Below, piece after piece: positions 25,921 through 34,215 of a stretch of DNA of 51,024 nucleotides. The stretch comes from Candidatus Zixiibacteriota bacterium (GTDB taxonomy: Bacteria > Zixibacteria > MSB-5A5 > CAIYYT01), in contig JADYYF010000062.1 in assembly GCA_020853795.1 (NCBI GenBank), positions 1 through 51,024 on the forward strand, in the 5' to 3' direction. Under the pieces are notes generated by a model that saw only the letters and a list, made by a program, of their open reading frames with translations, was not told the DNA's origin and searched no databases. Each line of letters starts with the position of its first letter. Position 1 is the first letter of the stretch. A program made the translations under genes and the position numbers.

Positions 25921-25975
25921 GGAATTTGATATGGGCGGACTGGCCCCTACTCAGCGAACGCGAGTTATGGGAGAG

Positions 25976-27808
25976 CTATCGATTGTCGGTCGGTTCCGGC
26001 ATGGCCGTCGGCTCCGGCTGGGGCTGTCGCAATTGGCCGTGGCGAAGTTGATCGACACCGCGCTCACGCGGCTGGCCGAAAGCATCTGGCTGCAGGTACG
26101 TGCCGCGCTCCTCTAGCCGCTTCGGCATCTCGACCTGAGTCGGATGCGCGATTGCAAAAGCATCCTTTCTGACTCCGGTTACCTGCCAGGAAACTTCCAG
26201 ATTCGGTTTGTCGGTCTTGATCGTGAATCGGCCGTGATCCAGCTTCCGGAGAACAATCGCTTGAGCAAATTCCCCGATGACCGTTAGTTGGTAGCGGAAC
26301 TCGGCATTGAGAGCATCGAAATAGGGTGGCATTGCAACTACAGCCTCGCCATTGGCATCTGTCGTCACCACGCCGTCGTAGATGACCTTCTGCTCCGGTG
26401 AGTCTACTCCGGCCAATCGGAGTGTTTGATTCTCCGGATCGAGCGGATGGTCGATCTCGGTGAACTTGGCCGGCGTGAAGACATTGCCGGTGACGTTGAC
26501 ATCGCCGGTGAAGTAGCCGGCCCAGTTCTGCACACTGTTGGTAGAAGCGTTACCGTACACACCGTAGCCGCTTCCGAGGTTGCCGGTGGCACTGCCGACG
26601 GCGCCGTAGCCGTCATTGGAGTTGGCATAAGAAGTCCCGACTGTACCATAGCCCTTGTAGTTGTGCTTAGTTAATCCGTAGACTCCGTAGCTCAGGCTCC
26701 CCGAAGAATCGGCCTCGGCGTACACGCCATAAGTGGTTGCGCCATTGTAGGCCTGCGAGTAGACGCCGTAGGTATTCCCGTTTACCGCCCCGGAGCCGCT
26801 CAGGGTGCGCGCGAGCGCGCGGACGCCGTAGCGCTCGCTTCCGTCCGACTCGCCGCGCGCGTACACGCCTTGTACTACGCCGCTGTAGGAGAAGCCGGGC
26901 GTTGACGCCTTACTGAATCCATAAAGCGCGGTAGTCGTGCCGGACGAAGCGTTTTCGAGCCAGGAATAGAGGCCGTAATTGAAGAACGTATCGTCGTACT
27001 TGCGCCGAGCCGACAAGAGCGCGTTCGGCCCGGCCGTGATCCGCCCGATGGCAATGCTCGTGTTGTCGAGCCGCGCCGTGCTGTCGCCGACAATGAGGGC
27101 ATTGTTGAACGTGTTGGTGCCGGAGAAGGTCTGCGAACCGGTCAACGTCGCCATCCCACCGGCGATCTTGCCGGGCGAAATATTCGCGGCGGCGGAGATG
27201 TCGGCATCAACAATCTGACCGTCGCCGATGTGACCGGAGGTCACACCGCCGTTGGCAATGGAAATATTGGCGTCGCCCGAAGCAGTTCCGCCGGTGAGAC
27301 CGCCTGACGTGTTGACTGCCGTGATGTCGCCGCTACCGGCATCGTCGATGCCATCAGCAAATCCGGCCGGAACGCCTCTAATCCCACTCCAGTTTACCGA
27401 ATCGGCAGTCTGGCTGACAATCGCGTATGCGGTTGCGACCAATTGCCGGCGTGGCGACAGCTCCGGATCCACACCGACGGTGATTCCGAGCCATCGGCTG
27501 CCGCCGACGAAGAGTCCGTTGGGAAAGGGGACATCCTGACCGAGCAAGTAAGTGTAAATGCCACCAGAGACCTGCACACTCTGGTAACCCGAGTTCCAGA
27601 GCACCAGGCCGCCTGCGGGGGCATCATATATTTGGAATTTGATCAAGTAGAGCCCATCGGCCACCGGATCGCCGGCGGCGGTGGTCAAGCGTCCTTGAAA
27701 ATTCACCAGGCCGGGAGTCGCGGCTTCGGCGCGACGTGCGACCATTCCCAGGAACGAGAGTAGAATCAGGGCCGCAAGAGTGGTTCGGAGGAAATCGGGC
27801 TTCATCAT
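25976..27808 (-). CDS. Exported fibre-like protein, array member 2
   Basis: 610 residues; ATG 27808 follows AAAGGAGACC. Signal peptide with cleavage after RRAEA. N-terminal module LVNFQGRLTTAAGDPV (about 35-145), linker with GDITAVNTSGGLTGG and VTSGHIGDGQIVDADI, then the conserved KIAGGMATLTGSQTFSGTNTF. The stalk (about 285-450) has repeated YGVY/GYGxxG units. C-terminal domain FTPAKFTEIDHPLDPENQ, YQLTVIGEFAQAIV and VSWQVTGVRKD, then ERGTYLQPDAFGQP. It is closest to array member 3; the two are alike at the nucleotide level around 27.0 and 28.9 kb, pointing to recent duplication. It starts 97 nt after member 3 and is probably co-transcribed. Confidence 0.8.
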   Translation of the reverse strand: MMKPDFLRTTLAALILLSFLGMVARRAEAATPGLVNFQGRLTTAAGDPVADGLYLIKFQIYDAPAGGLVLWNSGYQSVQVSGGIYTYLLGQDVPFPNGLFVGGSRWLGITVGVDPELSPRRQLVATAYAIVSQTADSVNWSGIRGVPAGFADGIDDAGSGDITAVNTSGGLTGGTASGDANISIANGGVTSGHIGDGQIVDADISAAANISPGKIAGGMATLTGSQTFSGTNTFNNALIVGDSTARLDNTSIAIGRITAGPNALLSARRKYDDTFFNYGLYSWLENASSGTTTALYGFSKASTPGFSYSGVVQGVYARGESDGSERYGVRALARTLSGSGAVNGNTYGVYSQAYNGATTYGVYAEADSSGSLSYGVYGLTKHNYKGYGTVGTSYANSNDGYGAVGSATGNLGSGYGVYGNASTNSVQNWAGYFTGDVNVTGNVFTPAKFTEIDHPLDPENQTLRLAGVDSPEQKVIYDGVVTTDANGEAVVAMPPYFDALNAEFRYQLTVIGEFAQAIVLRKLDHGRFTIKTDKPNLEVSWQVTGVRKDAFAIAHPTQVEMPKRLEERGTYLQPDAFGQPRERGVDQLRHGQLRQPQPEPTAMPEPTDNR

Positions 27809-27904
27809 CTCAGGTCTCCTTTAGTGTAGTTCTCAGAGTGCAAGCAGGCGCTCGAAGATTGTCCGCACAAGCGCCGTTCGGGATCGTCGGTCCGCCGCGG
27901 CTGA

Positions 27905-29683
27905 TCATGGTTTCAGTTCAGCCGGAAGCAAGTCATCATTGGTCGTCGGCGTGATCGGCGCGTGCGAGCGCACCGCATCGATGCCCTGATCCCGCGCCCG
28001 ACCGAAGGCCTCCGGCTGCAAATAGGCACCGCGTTCTTGCGGGCGTTTCCGGGACTCAACCACCAGCGGGTTGGCCCGGGCAAAGGCGTCTTTGCGCAAG
28101 CCGGCCACTTGCCAGGAAACCTCGAGATTCGGCTTCTCCGTCTTGATCGTAAATTGGCCGTGTTCGACCTTTCTGATAACGATTGCCTGCGCGAAATCGC
28201 CGATTACCGTCAGTTGATATCGGAAATCAGTAGTGAGTGCATCCGCGTACGCGGGCAGAACGACAACGGCCTCACCGTTGTTGTCCGTGGTCACAATTCC
28301 GTCATAGATCACTTTCTGATCGGGCGCATCAATACCGGCGAGGCGGAGCGTCTGGTTCTCCGGGTCGAGCGGATGATCGATTTGGGTGACCTTGGCCGGC
28401 GTGAAAATCGTGCCGCTCACGTTCACGTCTCCGGCGAAGTAGCCGGCATAGTTCGCCCAGCCGTTGTTGTATGCTTCGCCCCAGACGCCGTAGCCGTAAG
28501 TTGCGTTATTGTTCGCGGCCCCGTGTACGCCGTAACCAGAGCCGCTATTCAGGGCCTTGGCCATGACACCGTAGGCAGCGAACGAGGCAGAGTCGCCGGA
28601 AGCGTACATGCCGAAGACATCCGATCCCCACTTGGCGTTGGAAACAACTCCCCAGGAACCTCCGGTCGTCAGGCCGGGAGTCAGGGAGCGGGAAATCGCC
28701 TGGACGCCGTAGCGAGGGGTGCCGTCGGATTCACCGCGCGCATAAACGCCTTGCGCCAGGCCGCCGTTGCCGGCACCGGGAGTCGAGGCGCGGCTCAGCC
28801 CGTACAATGCCGTGGTCTGGCCGGTGGAAGCGTTTTCAAGCCAGGAATAAAGGCCGTAGTTGAAAAACGTGTCGTTGTACTTGCGGCGCGCGGACAGCAG
28901 CGCCGTCGGTGCGGCGGTAATTCGCCCGAGCGCAATTGTCGTATTGTCAATCCGCGCCGTACTGTCACCGAAAATGACGGTGCTATTGAACGTATTTGCG
29001 CCGGAGAATGTCTGCGTACCGGTGAGTGTTGGAATGCCGCCGGCGATTTTGCCCGGAGCGATGTTGGCGGAATTCGCAATGTCGGCATCGACGATGGTTC
29101 CGTTCTGGATGTGACTTGAAGTTATGCCGCCGGACGCTATCGCAATATTCGCGTCACCCGACGTCACTCCACCCGTCAAGCCGCCGGTTGTGTTCACCGC
29201 GGTGATATCGCCGGTTCCAATGTTGTCAATACCGTCGGCAAACCCGGCCGGCATGTTTCTGATGCCGCCCCAGTTGACCGAATCGGCATTTTGACTGACG
29301 AACGCAAAGCCGCTGGTCAGGAACTGCTTGCGCGGCGTGGACTCCGGATCGGCGCCGACCGTAATTCCCAGCCAGCGGTTGCCGTTGTTGAAAATGCCGT
29401 CGGGAAGGGAAACATCTTGGCCCAGCAGATAGGTGTAAACCCCGCCGGTCACAACTACGGGCTGGATGTTGGAATTCCAAAGCGAGGTCCCGCCGGTGGG
29501 AGCGTCGTAGATCTGGAAGCGCAGGAAGTAAGTGGCGTCGGGAACCGGGTCGCCAGCGGCAGTGGTCAATCGTCCTTGGTAGCTGACGAGACCGGGAACC
29601 GCTGCCTGCAGCGACAGCGCCGCGACCAAGGGCAAGAGCAGGGCCAAGCGGGCAAGAATCGAACGCGCAATTGCACGGGGCAT
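27905..29683 (-). CDS. Exported fibre-like protein, array member 3
   Basis: 592 residues, ATG 29683 with CAAGGAG upstream. Signal peptide ending SLQA before AVPGLVSYQGRLT. Same order as member 2: N-terminal module, GDITAVNTTGGLTGG linker, THI/SHI-type 'TSSHIQNGTIVDADI', KIAGGIPTLTGTQTFSG, a stalk with YGVxA and GYGVxG units (about 285-430), and the C-terminal domain FTPAKVTQIDHPLDPENQ, YQLTVIGDFAQAIV and VSWQVAGLRKD, then ERGAYLQPEAFG. It has its own promoter. Compared with member 2, the stalk differs more than the two end domains, as expected if the stalk faces selection for variation. Confidence 0.8.
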   Translation of the reverse strand: MPRAIARSILARLALLLPLVAALSLQAAVPGLVSYQGRLTTAAGDPVPDATYFLRFQIYDAPTGGTSLWNSNIQPVVVTGGVYTYLLGQDVSLPDGIFNNGNRWLGITVGADPESTPRKQFLTSGFAFVSQNADSVNWGGIRNMPAGFADGIDNIGTGDITAVNTTGGLTGGVTSGDANIAIASGGITSSHIQNGTIVDADIANSANIAPGKIAGGIPTLTGTQTFSGANTFNSTVIFGDSTARIDNTTIALGRITAAPTALLSARRKYNDTFFNYGLYSWLENASTGQTTALYGLSRASTPGAGNGGLAQGVYARGESDGTPRYGVQAISRSLTPGLTTGGSWGVVSNAKWGSDVFGMYASGDSASFAAYGVMAKALNSGSGYGVHGAANNNATYGYGVWGEAYNNGWANYAGYFAGDVNVSGTIFTPAKVTQIDHPLDPENQTLRLAGIDAPDQKVIYDGIVTTDNNGEAVVVLPAYADALTTDFRYQLTVIGDFAQAIVIRKVEHGQFTIKTEKPNLEVSWQVAGLRKDAFARANPLVVESRKRPQERGAYLQPEAFGRARDQGIDAVRSHAPITPTTNDDLLPAELKP

Positions 29684-29728
29684 GGGAATCTCCTTGAGTC
29701 GGATGTCGATAATCGCAAGTATAGCCCC

Positions 29729-29756
29729 ATATTATCCATTTTTGAGGAATTGTAAA
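29729..29756 (-). promoter_or_regulatory. Promoter for array members 3 and 2
   Basis: Minus strand: TTTACA (29751-29756), 16-nt spacer, TAATAT (29729-29734); leader of about 40 nt to ATG 29683. Confidence 0.65.
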
Positions 29757-29785
29757 GCGAAAGTTGAGCCAATGGCAATCGGCGT

Positions 29786-31171
29786 TCAGCGGGCGCCGGC
29801 CTGCGGCAAGAGTTCCGCTTCGAGCCGCCGCAAGCGCACCTCGAGGCTCTCCAGCGCGGCAGCCTGTTCGGCGGCCGCGCGAGCCGCAATCTGTGCGTCT
29901 AATTCGCCTGCAGCCGAGTTGCTTGCAGCCGGCGCGATCCCGTACCAGGTCGGGACAAATAGCGCGGTAAGGTTGATGTTGGCAGCGGTGGCGCCGGCTC
30001 CGGAGTCCTGCCGCCCCAAGAGGTAGAAGTGCCTTGCGCCGGCGTTGACGACAAAGACTGCCTGCACGGTGACAGGCTGGGCAATCGTCGCGCTCGGCTG
30101 CGCCGACGGGACCAGCCAGCGGTAGTCCTGCGAAGCCGGAATCGTTACGGCTTGGTCGGAAACCGCAAAGTGAATTTCGTCCGCTGCACCCTGCAAGTGA
30201 TTGACCTCGAGCTGCGCGGTGGCGATCACAATTACATAGCCGTTGCCGGGGCAGTTCAGGCTGCGATCGGTCAGGACGCCGAGCGAGTTGCTGAGCGCGG
30301 CGGCAGTGACAACGTTTGAGGCCACTCCCGGCTCGTTGGCGATTTCGAGAGCGCTGATCGATCCGACGGGCAGCATCACGGAATTGTCGCCGCCGATAGT
30401 CATGTCAAACAGCGCTGACCGCTCGGCGCCGGTAATGGCGACAGTCGGGCTGGCCGTGCCCGCGTAGTTGCCGTCGATAACCACGCCGCTGTGGCCCTGA
30501 TTATCGCGGTTGATCACCAGCATACCGCCGCCGCCGCTTGACAAATCTGCCGCCAGTTGCGCCGCCGGCGCCGCGGAAAGATCGCGCAGAACCAGCCGCG
30601 AGCCGGAGGCCGTGGCCTCCAAAAGCGCCACCGGCTGCGATGATCCGCCACGGGAGAGCGACAGGCCGCCGTCGCGCGCACTGCTGCCGATGCGAACTGA
30701 TACTGCGTATAGCGAATCGCCGGCCGCCAGTTCGCCCTGAACCGACAAATCACCGAGAATTTCGCCGCCGCCGGCGCCGTCGACACTGCCGGCGCGCAGG
30801 GCGTAAGCGGTTGCCACGATCTGGCGGCGCGGCAACAATTCAGCACCGCCGTTGATGGTGACACCAAGAAACGTGTTAGGAGAATCAAAAATTTCCGGTG
30901 CCAGCGGCGTGACGGCTCCCAGCAGGACTCCATAAAGACCGCCGACGACGGACACATCATCGTGTACCTCTGTCCAGAGCGCAATCCCGCCGACAGGATT
31001 TTCGTAGATGCGGAAGGTGAGTTGAAAACTGCCGTTCAACGCGACACCGCTGTCGTCGGTCAATCGGCCTTGATTGGAAATGAGCAACGGCACGCCGGCA
31101 TTGAGCGGCCGGACGGTTGCCAGCGCGACAAACGCCATCGCCAGCACGACGGTTAACGGGATGCGATTCAT
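29786..31171 (-). CDS. Exported protein sharing the array N-terminal module, coiled-coil end (array member 4)
   Basis: 461 residues. ATG 31171 follows GAGGAAGAG; the longer frame upstream has no ribosome site. Signal peptide MNRIPLTVVLAMAFVALATVRPLNA. The N-terminal module is the one of the array (SNQGRLTDDSGVALNGSFQL, ELLPRRQIVATAYALRA). Then a Gly/Ser-rich beta-type region, a predicted globular part (about 270-400), and a C-terminal coiled coil (about 420-461, ALESLEVRLRRLEAELL). It lacks the YGVY stalk and the IDHPLDPENQ domain. Phage-tail-like S74 proteins often end in such coils, but no S74 motif is evident. Role unknown. Confidence 0.78.
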   Translation of the reverse strand: MNRIPLTVVLAMAFVALATVRPLNAGVPLLISNQGRLTDDSGVALNGSFQLTFRIYENPVGGIALWTEVHDDVSVVGGLYGVLLGAVTPLAPEIFDSPNTFLGVTINGGAELLPRRQIVATAYALRAGSVDGAGGGEILGDLSVQGELAAGDSLYAVSVRIGSSARDGGLSLSRGGSSQPVALLEATASGSRLVLRDLSAAPAAQLAADLSSGGGGMLVINRDNQGHSGVVIDGNYAGTASPTVAITGAERSALFDMTIGGDNSVMLPVGSISALEIANEPGVASNVVTAAALSNSLGVLTDRSLNCPGNGYVIVIATAQLEVNHLQGAADEIHFAVSDQAVTIPASQDYRWLVPSAQPSATIAQPVTVQAVFVVNAGARHFYLLGRQDSGAGATAANINLTALFVPTWYGIAPAASNSAAGELDAQIAARAAAEQAAALESLEVRLRRLEAELLPQAGAR

Positions 31172-31297
31172 TGGCTCTTCCTCTTTTGTGAGTTGCGTCC
31201 TCAACCGGCGCCGACCACGTCGAAAAGCAGCTCCGCGCGGGCGGGGCAAAGCGACGCCGTTTTTTGGGCTTTCCCGAATCAGGACTTAACGTCGAGA

Positions 31298-31325
31298 AAT
31301 ATATCCAATCTTGTGACAAAGTCAA
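31298..31325 (-). promoter_or_regulatory. Promoter for array member 4
   Basis: Minus strand: TTGACT (31320-31325), 16-nt spacer, TATATT (31298-31303); leader about 120 nt. Confidence 0.7.
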
Positions 31326-31349
31326 GCCTCGACTGCCGTCCAATCCTGC

Positions 31350-31378
31350 TTGGCAAGCGACGGCGCACCGCTTATGTT
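31350..31378 (+). promoter_or_regulatory. Promoter for the isochorismatase-GNAT-PaaK genes
   Basis: Plus strand: TTGGCA (31350-31355), 17-nt spacer, TATGTT (31373-31378). It is back to back with the array member 4 promoter, about 25 nt between their -35 boxes. Confidence 0.65.
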
Positions 31379-31379
31379 C

Positions 31380-31402
31380 TCTCAGGAAATCTCATCCTGA
31401 GA
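31380..31402 (+). promoter_or_regulatory. Hairpin/dyad at the transcription start of the isochorismatase-like gene
   Basis: TCTCAGGA (31380-31387) and TCCTGAGA (31395-31402), an 8-bp perfect inverted repeat with a 7-nt loop. It lies right after the -10 box and 2 nt before the AAGGAG ribosome site. It could be an operator or an mRNA 5' stem. Confidence 0.5.
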
Positions 31403-31414
31403 AAGGAGATAGTG

Positions 31415-31954
31415 ATGCTTGATGCCGCGAAGGCGATCTTGGTGATCGTTGACGTCCAGGGCAAACTGGCGCAACTGATGCACGATCGCGAATCCCTCTT
31501 TGCCAACCTGCAGCGGATGGCGAGCGGGGCCAAGACCCTGGGGATTCCAATCCTTTGGAACGAACAGAATCCGCTCGGCCTGGGCGCGACGATACCCGAG
31601 CTGGCCGAAATCTTGACCGGGCAGCAGCCGCTGGTGAAGAACACGTTCAGTTGCTGCGGCAATCCGGCGTTTGCCGAGAAGATCAAAGCGAGCGGTCGTC
31701 GCCAGGTGCTGCTGGTCGGCATTGAGACCCACGTCTGCGTGTACCAAACCGCGCAGGATTTGCTCGGACAGGGCTTTCAGGTCGAGGTCGTCGCCGATGC
31801 GGTGTCGTCGCGCACGGAGGCCAACCGCCGGCTCGGCCTCGAACGCATGAAAGCTCTCGGCGCCGGCATCACCAGCACTGAGATGGCGCTGTTCGAGCTT
31901 CTGCGCGTAGCCGAAGGCGACAAATTCAAGGCGATTCTCAAGTCAGTGAAATAG
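31415..31954 (+). CDS. Isochorismatase-family cysteine hydrolase
   Basis: 179 residues; ATG 31415 follows GAAAGGAGATAGTG. Family marks: ILVIVDVQGKLAQ (catalytic Asp near residue 11), a Lys in QPLVKNTFS, and the nucleophile Cys in VGIETHVCVYQTA. The shape is that of the YcaC/cysteine-hydrolase branch, which acts on amides or nitriles rather than isochorismate; the substrate cannot be read. First gene of a three-gene plus-strand unit. Confidence 0.9.
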   Translation: MLDAAKAILVIVDVQGKLAQLMHDRESLFANLQRMASGAKTLGIPILWNEQNPLGLGATIPELAEILTGQQPLVKNTFSCCGNPAFAEKIKASGRRQVLLVGIETHVCVYQTAQDLLGQGFQVEVVADAVSSRTEANRRLGLERMKALGAGITSTEMALFELLRVAEGDKFKAILKSVK

Positions 31955-31956
31955 AT

Positions 31957-32751
31957 GTGTCGGAACCAACAAGACTGACTGATCGGGCCACGATCTGCGC
32001 CTATCTGCGGCGCAACGTCCCGCTGCATATCTACCAGATCGGTGATCTCGATGACTTCTTCTGGCCTCACACCGAATGGTGGAGTTGGCCGGGGGAAGGC
32101 ACGACTGAGGCGCTCGCCCTCATCTATCATGCGCAGTCCGGCGCGACGCTGATCGTCCTTGACAGCGATAATCACTCGTCGAATTTGGCGCTCGTGCGTG
32201 CGCTGCGGCCGAAGTTGCCGTCACGGTTCTATGCACATTTGTCACCGGGGATGGAAGTCGCCTTGGCAGAATTCTGCGAGTTGGACGACCACGGCCTTCA
32301 CCTCAAGATGCATGCGGCGCTGAGTCCGGCCAGATCGAGCGGAGAGTCAAGCGGTATTGAGCCGCTGACGATAGAGCAAACACGGGATATTGAAGAATTC
32401 TACCGCGCGGCGTATCCGGGCAACTGGTTTGATCCGCGCATGCTGGCGACAGGAATGTACTTTGGCGCGCGTGACAATGGACGATTGATTGCCGCCGGCG
32501 GCGTTCATGTCTATTCACCGCAGTACCAGGTGGCGGCGATCGGCAATGTCGCGACGCTGCCGCAGTACCGCGGCCGCGGGTTGGCGACAGCGGTGATGCA
32601 GGCGATCATGCACGCGCTGGCTCCCACGATAACTTCGGTCGGCCTCAATGTGAAAGCCGACAATGCTGCCGCTATTGCCTGTTACCGCAGGCTGGGGTTC
32701 GTGGAAGTCGCGCCCTACCGTGAATTGAGCGCGATAAAACGGGACACCTGA
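31957..32751 (+). CDS. GNAT-family N-acetyltransferase with N-terminal extension
   Basis: 264 residues, GTG 31957 two bases after the preceding stop, with no strong ribosome site, so translation is probably coupled. The N-terminal half (about 1-125, LRRNVPLHIYQIGDLDDFFWP) is found in some GNAT proteins and is not catalytic. The C-terminal half has the acetyl-CoA loop QYRGRGLA in GNVATLPQYRGRGLAT and the closing NxxAxxxYxxxGF motif (ADNAAAIACYRRLGFV). The acceptor is unknown. Confidence 0.85.
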   Translation: MSEPTRLTDRATICAYLRRNVPLHIYQIGDLDDFFWPHTEWWSWPGEGTTEALALIYHAQSGATLIVLDSDNHSSNLALVRALRPKLPSRFYAHLSPGMEVALAEFCELDDHGLHLKMHAALSPARSSGESSGIEPLTIEQTRDIEEFYRAAYPGNWFDPRMLATGMYFGARDNGRLIAAGGVHVYSPQYQVAAIGNVATLPQYRGRGLATAVMQAIMHALAPTITSVGLNVKADNAAAIACYRRLGFVEVAPYRELSAIKRDT

Positions 32752-32767
32752 TATCGGGGCACAACTC

Positions 32768-34141
32768 ATGAGCCGTCTTCTCGATCCACTGCGCCAAGCC
32801 TTCCATTCGGCGATTCCCCTCCCTTTGAAGTATGGCGTGGAATATCGACGCTGCTACAAGCGCCATCGGAATCTGCAGCAATGGAGCCGTGACGAAATTG
32901 CTCGGTATCAGTTCCGGCGACTGCAGGCAATCGTTGACTATGCGGTTATCCACGTGCCGTTCTATCGCCGCGTTTACGGCGCGCTGGGATTTCGCCCGGG
33001 CGATCTGAACACACCCGCCGATTTTCTGCAATTACCATGCATCCACAAGGCCGATGTTTTTCAATTTGGGGAGGAGTTCAAGTCCGACGAGTTCGAGCGC
33101 CTGCGACCGATCAAGACGGTCACGAGCGCAACGACACGCGACGGCATGGTGATGTATCGCAGTGCGCGCGCCGAGACCATCCGGTGCGCGATCGTGTGGC
33201 GGCATTGGTTCAACCTCGGTTACCGCTACCGCGAGCCGCGGGTGCAATTGACGACCGCACTGGCGTCAGCGGACAAATCCGCCATTCATGATGACTTAAG
33301 CGAGAATTGCCGCCAAATCGATCCCCGCGCCATCACCTTCGAGCTGGCGCCGCGGCTGTACAGCAGTATCCGCGAATTCCGCCCGCGTCTGATCTACGCG
33401 CAGCCGTCCAATCTGGCGGCGCTGGTGTTGTCCTGGCGCCAGCGCCAACTCGCGCCGTTTCGAGTCCCGATCGTCTATCTCGTCGGCGAAAAGATCTACC
33501 CGGAATATCGCGACATCATCGCCGACTTCTTCGGCGGGCCGATTCGGGAATACTACGGCAATCGCGAGAACACGGCCTCCGCCGGCGAACTTGCCGACGG
33601 CCGGCTCTACGTCCACGCGGATTTCGTCCACCTCGAGTTCCTCGATGTTGCCGGACAGCCGGTTGTCGGCGCACCGGCGAACATCGTTTCGACCGGTTTC
33701 GAGAACTACGCGTTTCCCCTGATCCGCTATCACACTGAAGATGTCGGTATCGACCGCGACCATCCGGCGCAAGCCCTCGTCGGCTTCCCGACCCTCGAGA
33801 TCGTCGGTGGGCGCAACAAGGATCTGCTGCTGACGCCCGAGGGCCTGTTCTGCCCCTACATGGCGTCGCAGCTGCGCGACGTCGGATTCTCTCGATTCAA
33901 GCGGGTCCAATTGGAGCAGACCGCCGCTGACCGGGTCCTGGTCCGCGTCGAACCAACGGCGGACTTTGAGTTTCCCCGCGATCTCGAGATTATTGAGAAT
34001 GCCTACCGCAAGTATCTCGGCCGCTGGTTCACGGTCGAAGTCGCCATCGTCGACACAATTCCTCCCAGCGATTATTGCAAGAATCGGATGGTGATCTCAG
34101 AATTGGCGCTACAGGAACTGCGCCAACAACGGGCCTTCTAA
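32768..34141 (+). CDS. PaaK/CapK-like adenylate-forming protein with degenerate phosphate loop
   Basis: 457 residues, related to phenylacetate-CoA ligase / coenzyme F390 synthetase / CapK proteins. N-terminal helices HVPFYRRVYGALGF and FLQLPCIHKADV match the family. The nucleotide loop normally SSGTTG reads TSATTRDG, and YGxTE reads YGNRE. The later FPLIRYHTEDVG, GGRNKDLLLTPEG and a C-terminal CKNRM Lys are retained. CapK-type members work in surface polysaccharide or modified lipid synthesis; the substrate here is unknown and activity may be altered. Last gene of the unit; its end faces the subtilase gene. Confidence 0.82.
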   Translation: MSRLLDPLRQAFHSAIPLPLKYGVEYRRCYKRHRNLQQWSRDEIARYQFRRLQAIVDYAVIHVPFYRRVYGALGFRPGDLNTPADFLQLPCIHKADVFQFGEEFKSDEFERLRPIKTVTSATTRDGMVMYRSARAETIRCAIVWRHWFNLGYRYREPRVQLTTALASADKSAIHDDLSENCRQIDPRAITFELAPRLYSSIREFRPRLIYAQPSNLAALVLSWRQRQLAPFRVPIVYLVGEKIYPEYRDIIADFFGGPIREYYGNRENTASAGELADGRLYVHADFVHLEFLDVAGQPVVGAPANIVSTGFENYAFPLIRYHTEDVGIDRDHPAQALVGFPTLEIVGGRNKDLLLTPEGLFCPYMASQLRDVGFSRFKRVQLEQTAADRVLVRVEPTADFEFPRDLEIIENAYRKYLGRWFTVEVAIVDTIPPSDYCKNRMVISELALQELRQQRAF

Positions 34142-34156
34142 AGCACGAGTAATCAG

Positions 34157-34190
34157 CAAAAAGAAAGCGGCAGGCGTGACAGCCTGCCGC
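34157..34190 (-). terminator. Terminator of the subtilase gene (minus strand)
   Basis: GCGGCAGGC / GCCTGCCGC, 9-bp stem, 6-nt loop, followed on the minus strand by TTTCTTTTT. No T tract on the plus strand. Confidence 0.85.
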
Positions 34191-34215
34191 TGAAATCCCA
34201 GGATCAAATCGCGGA

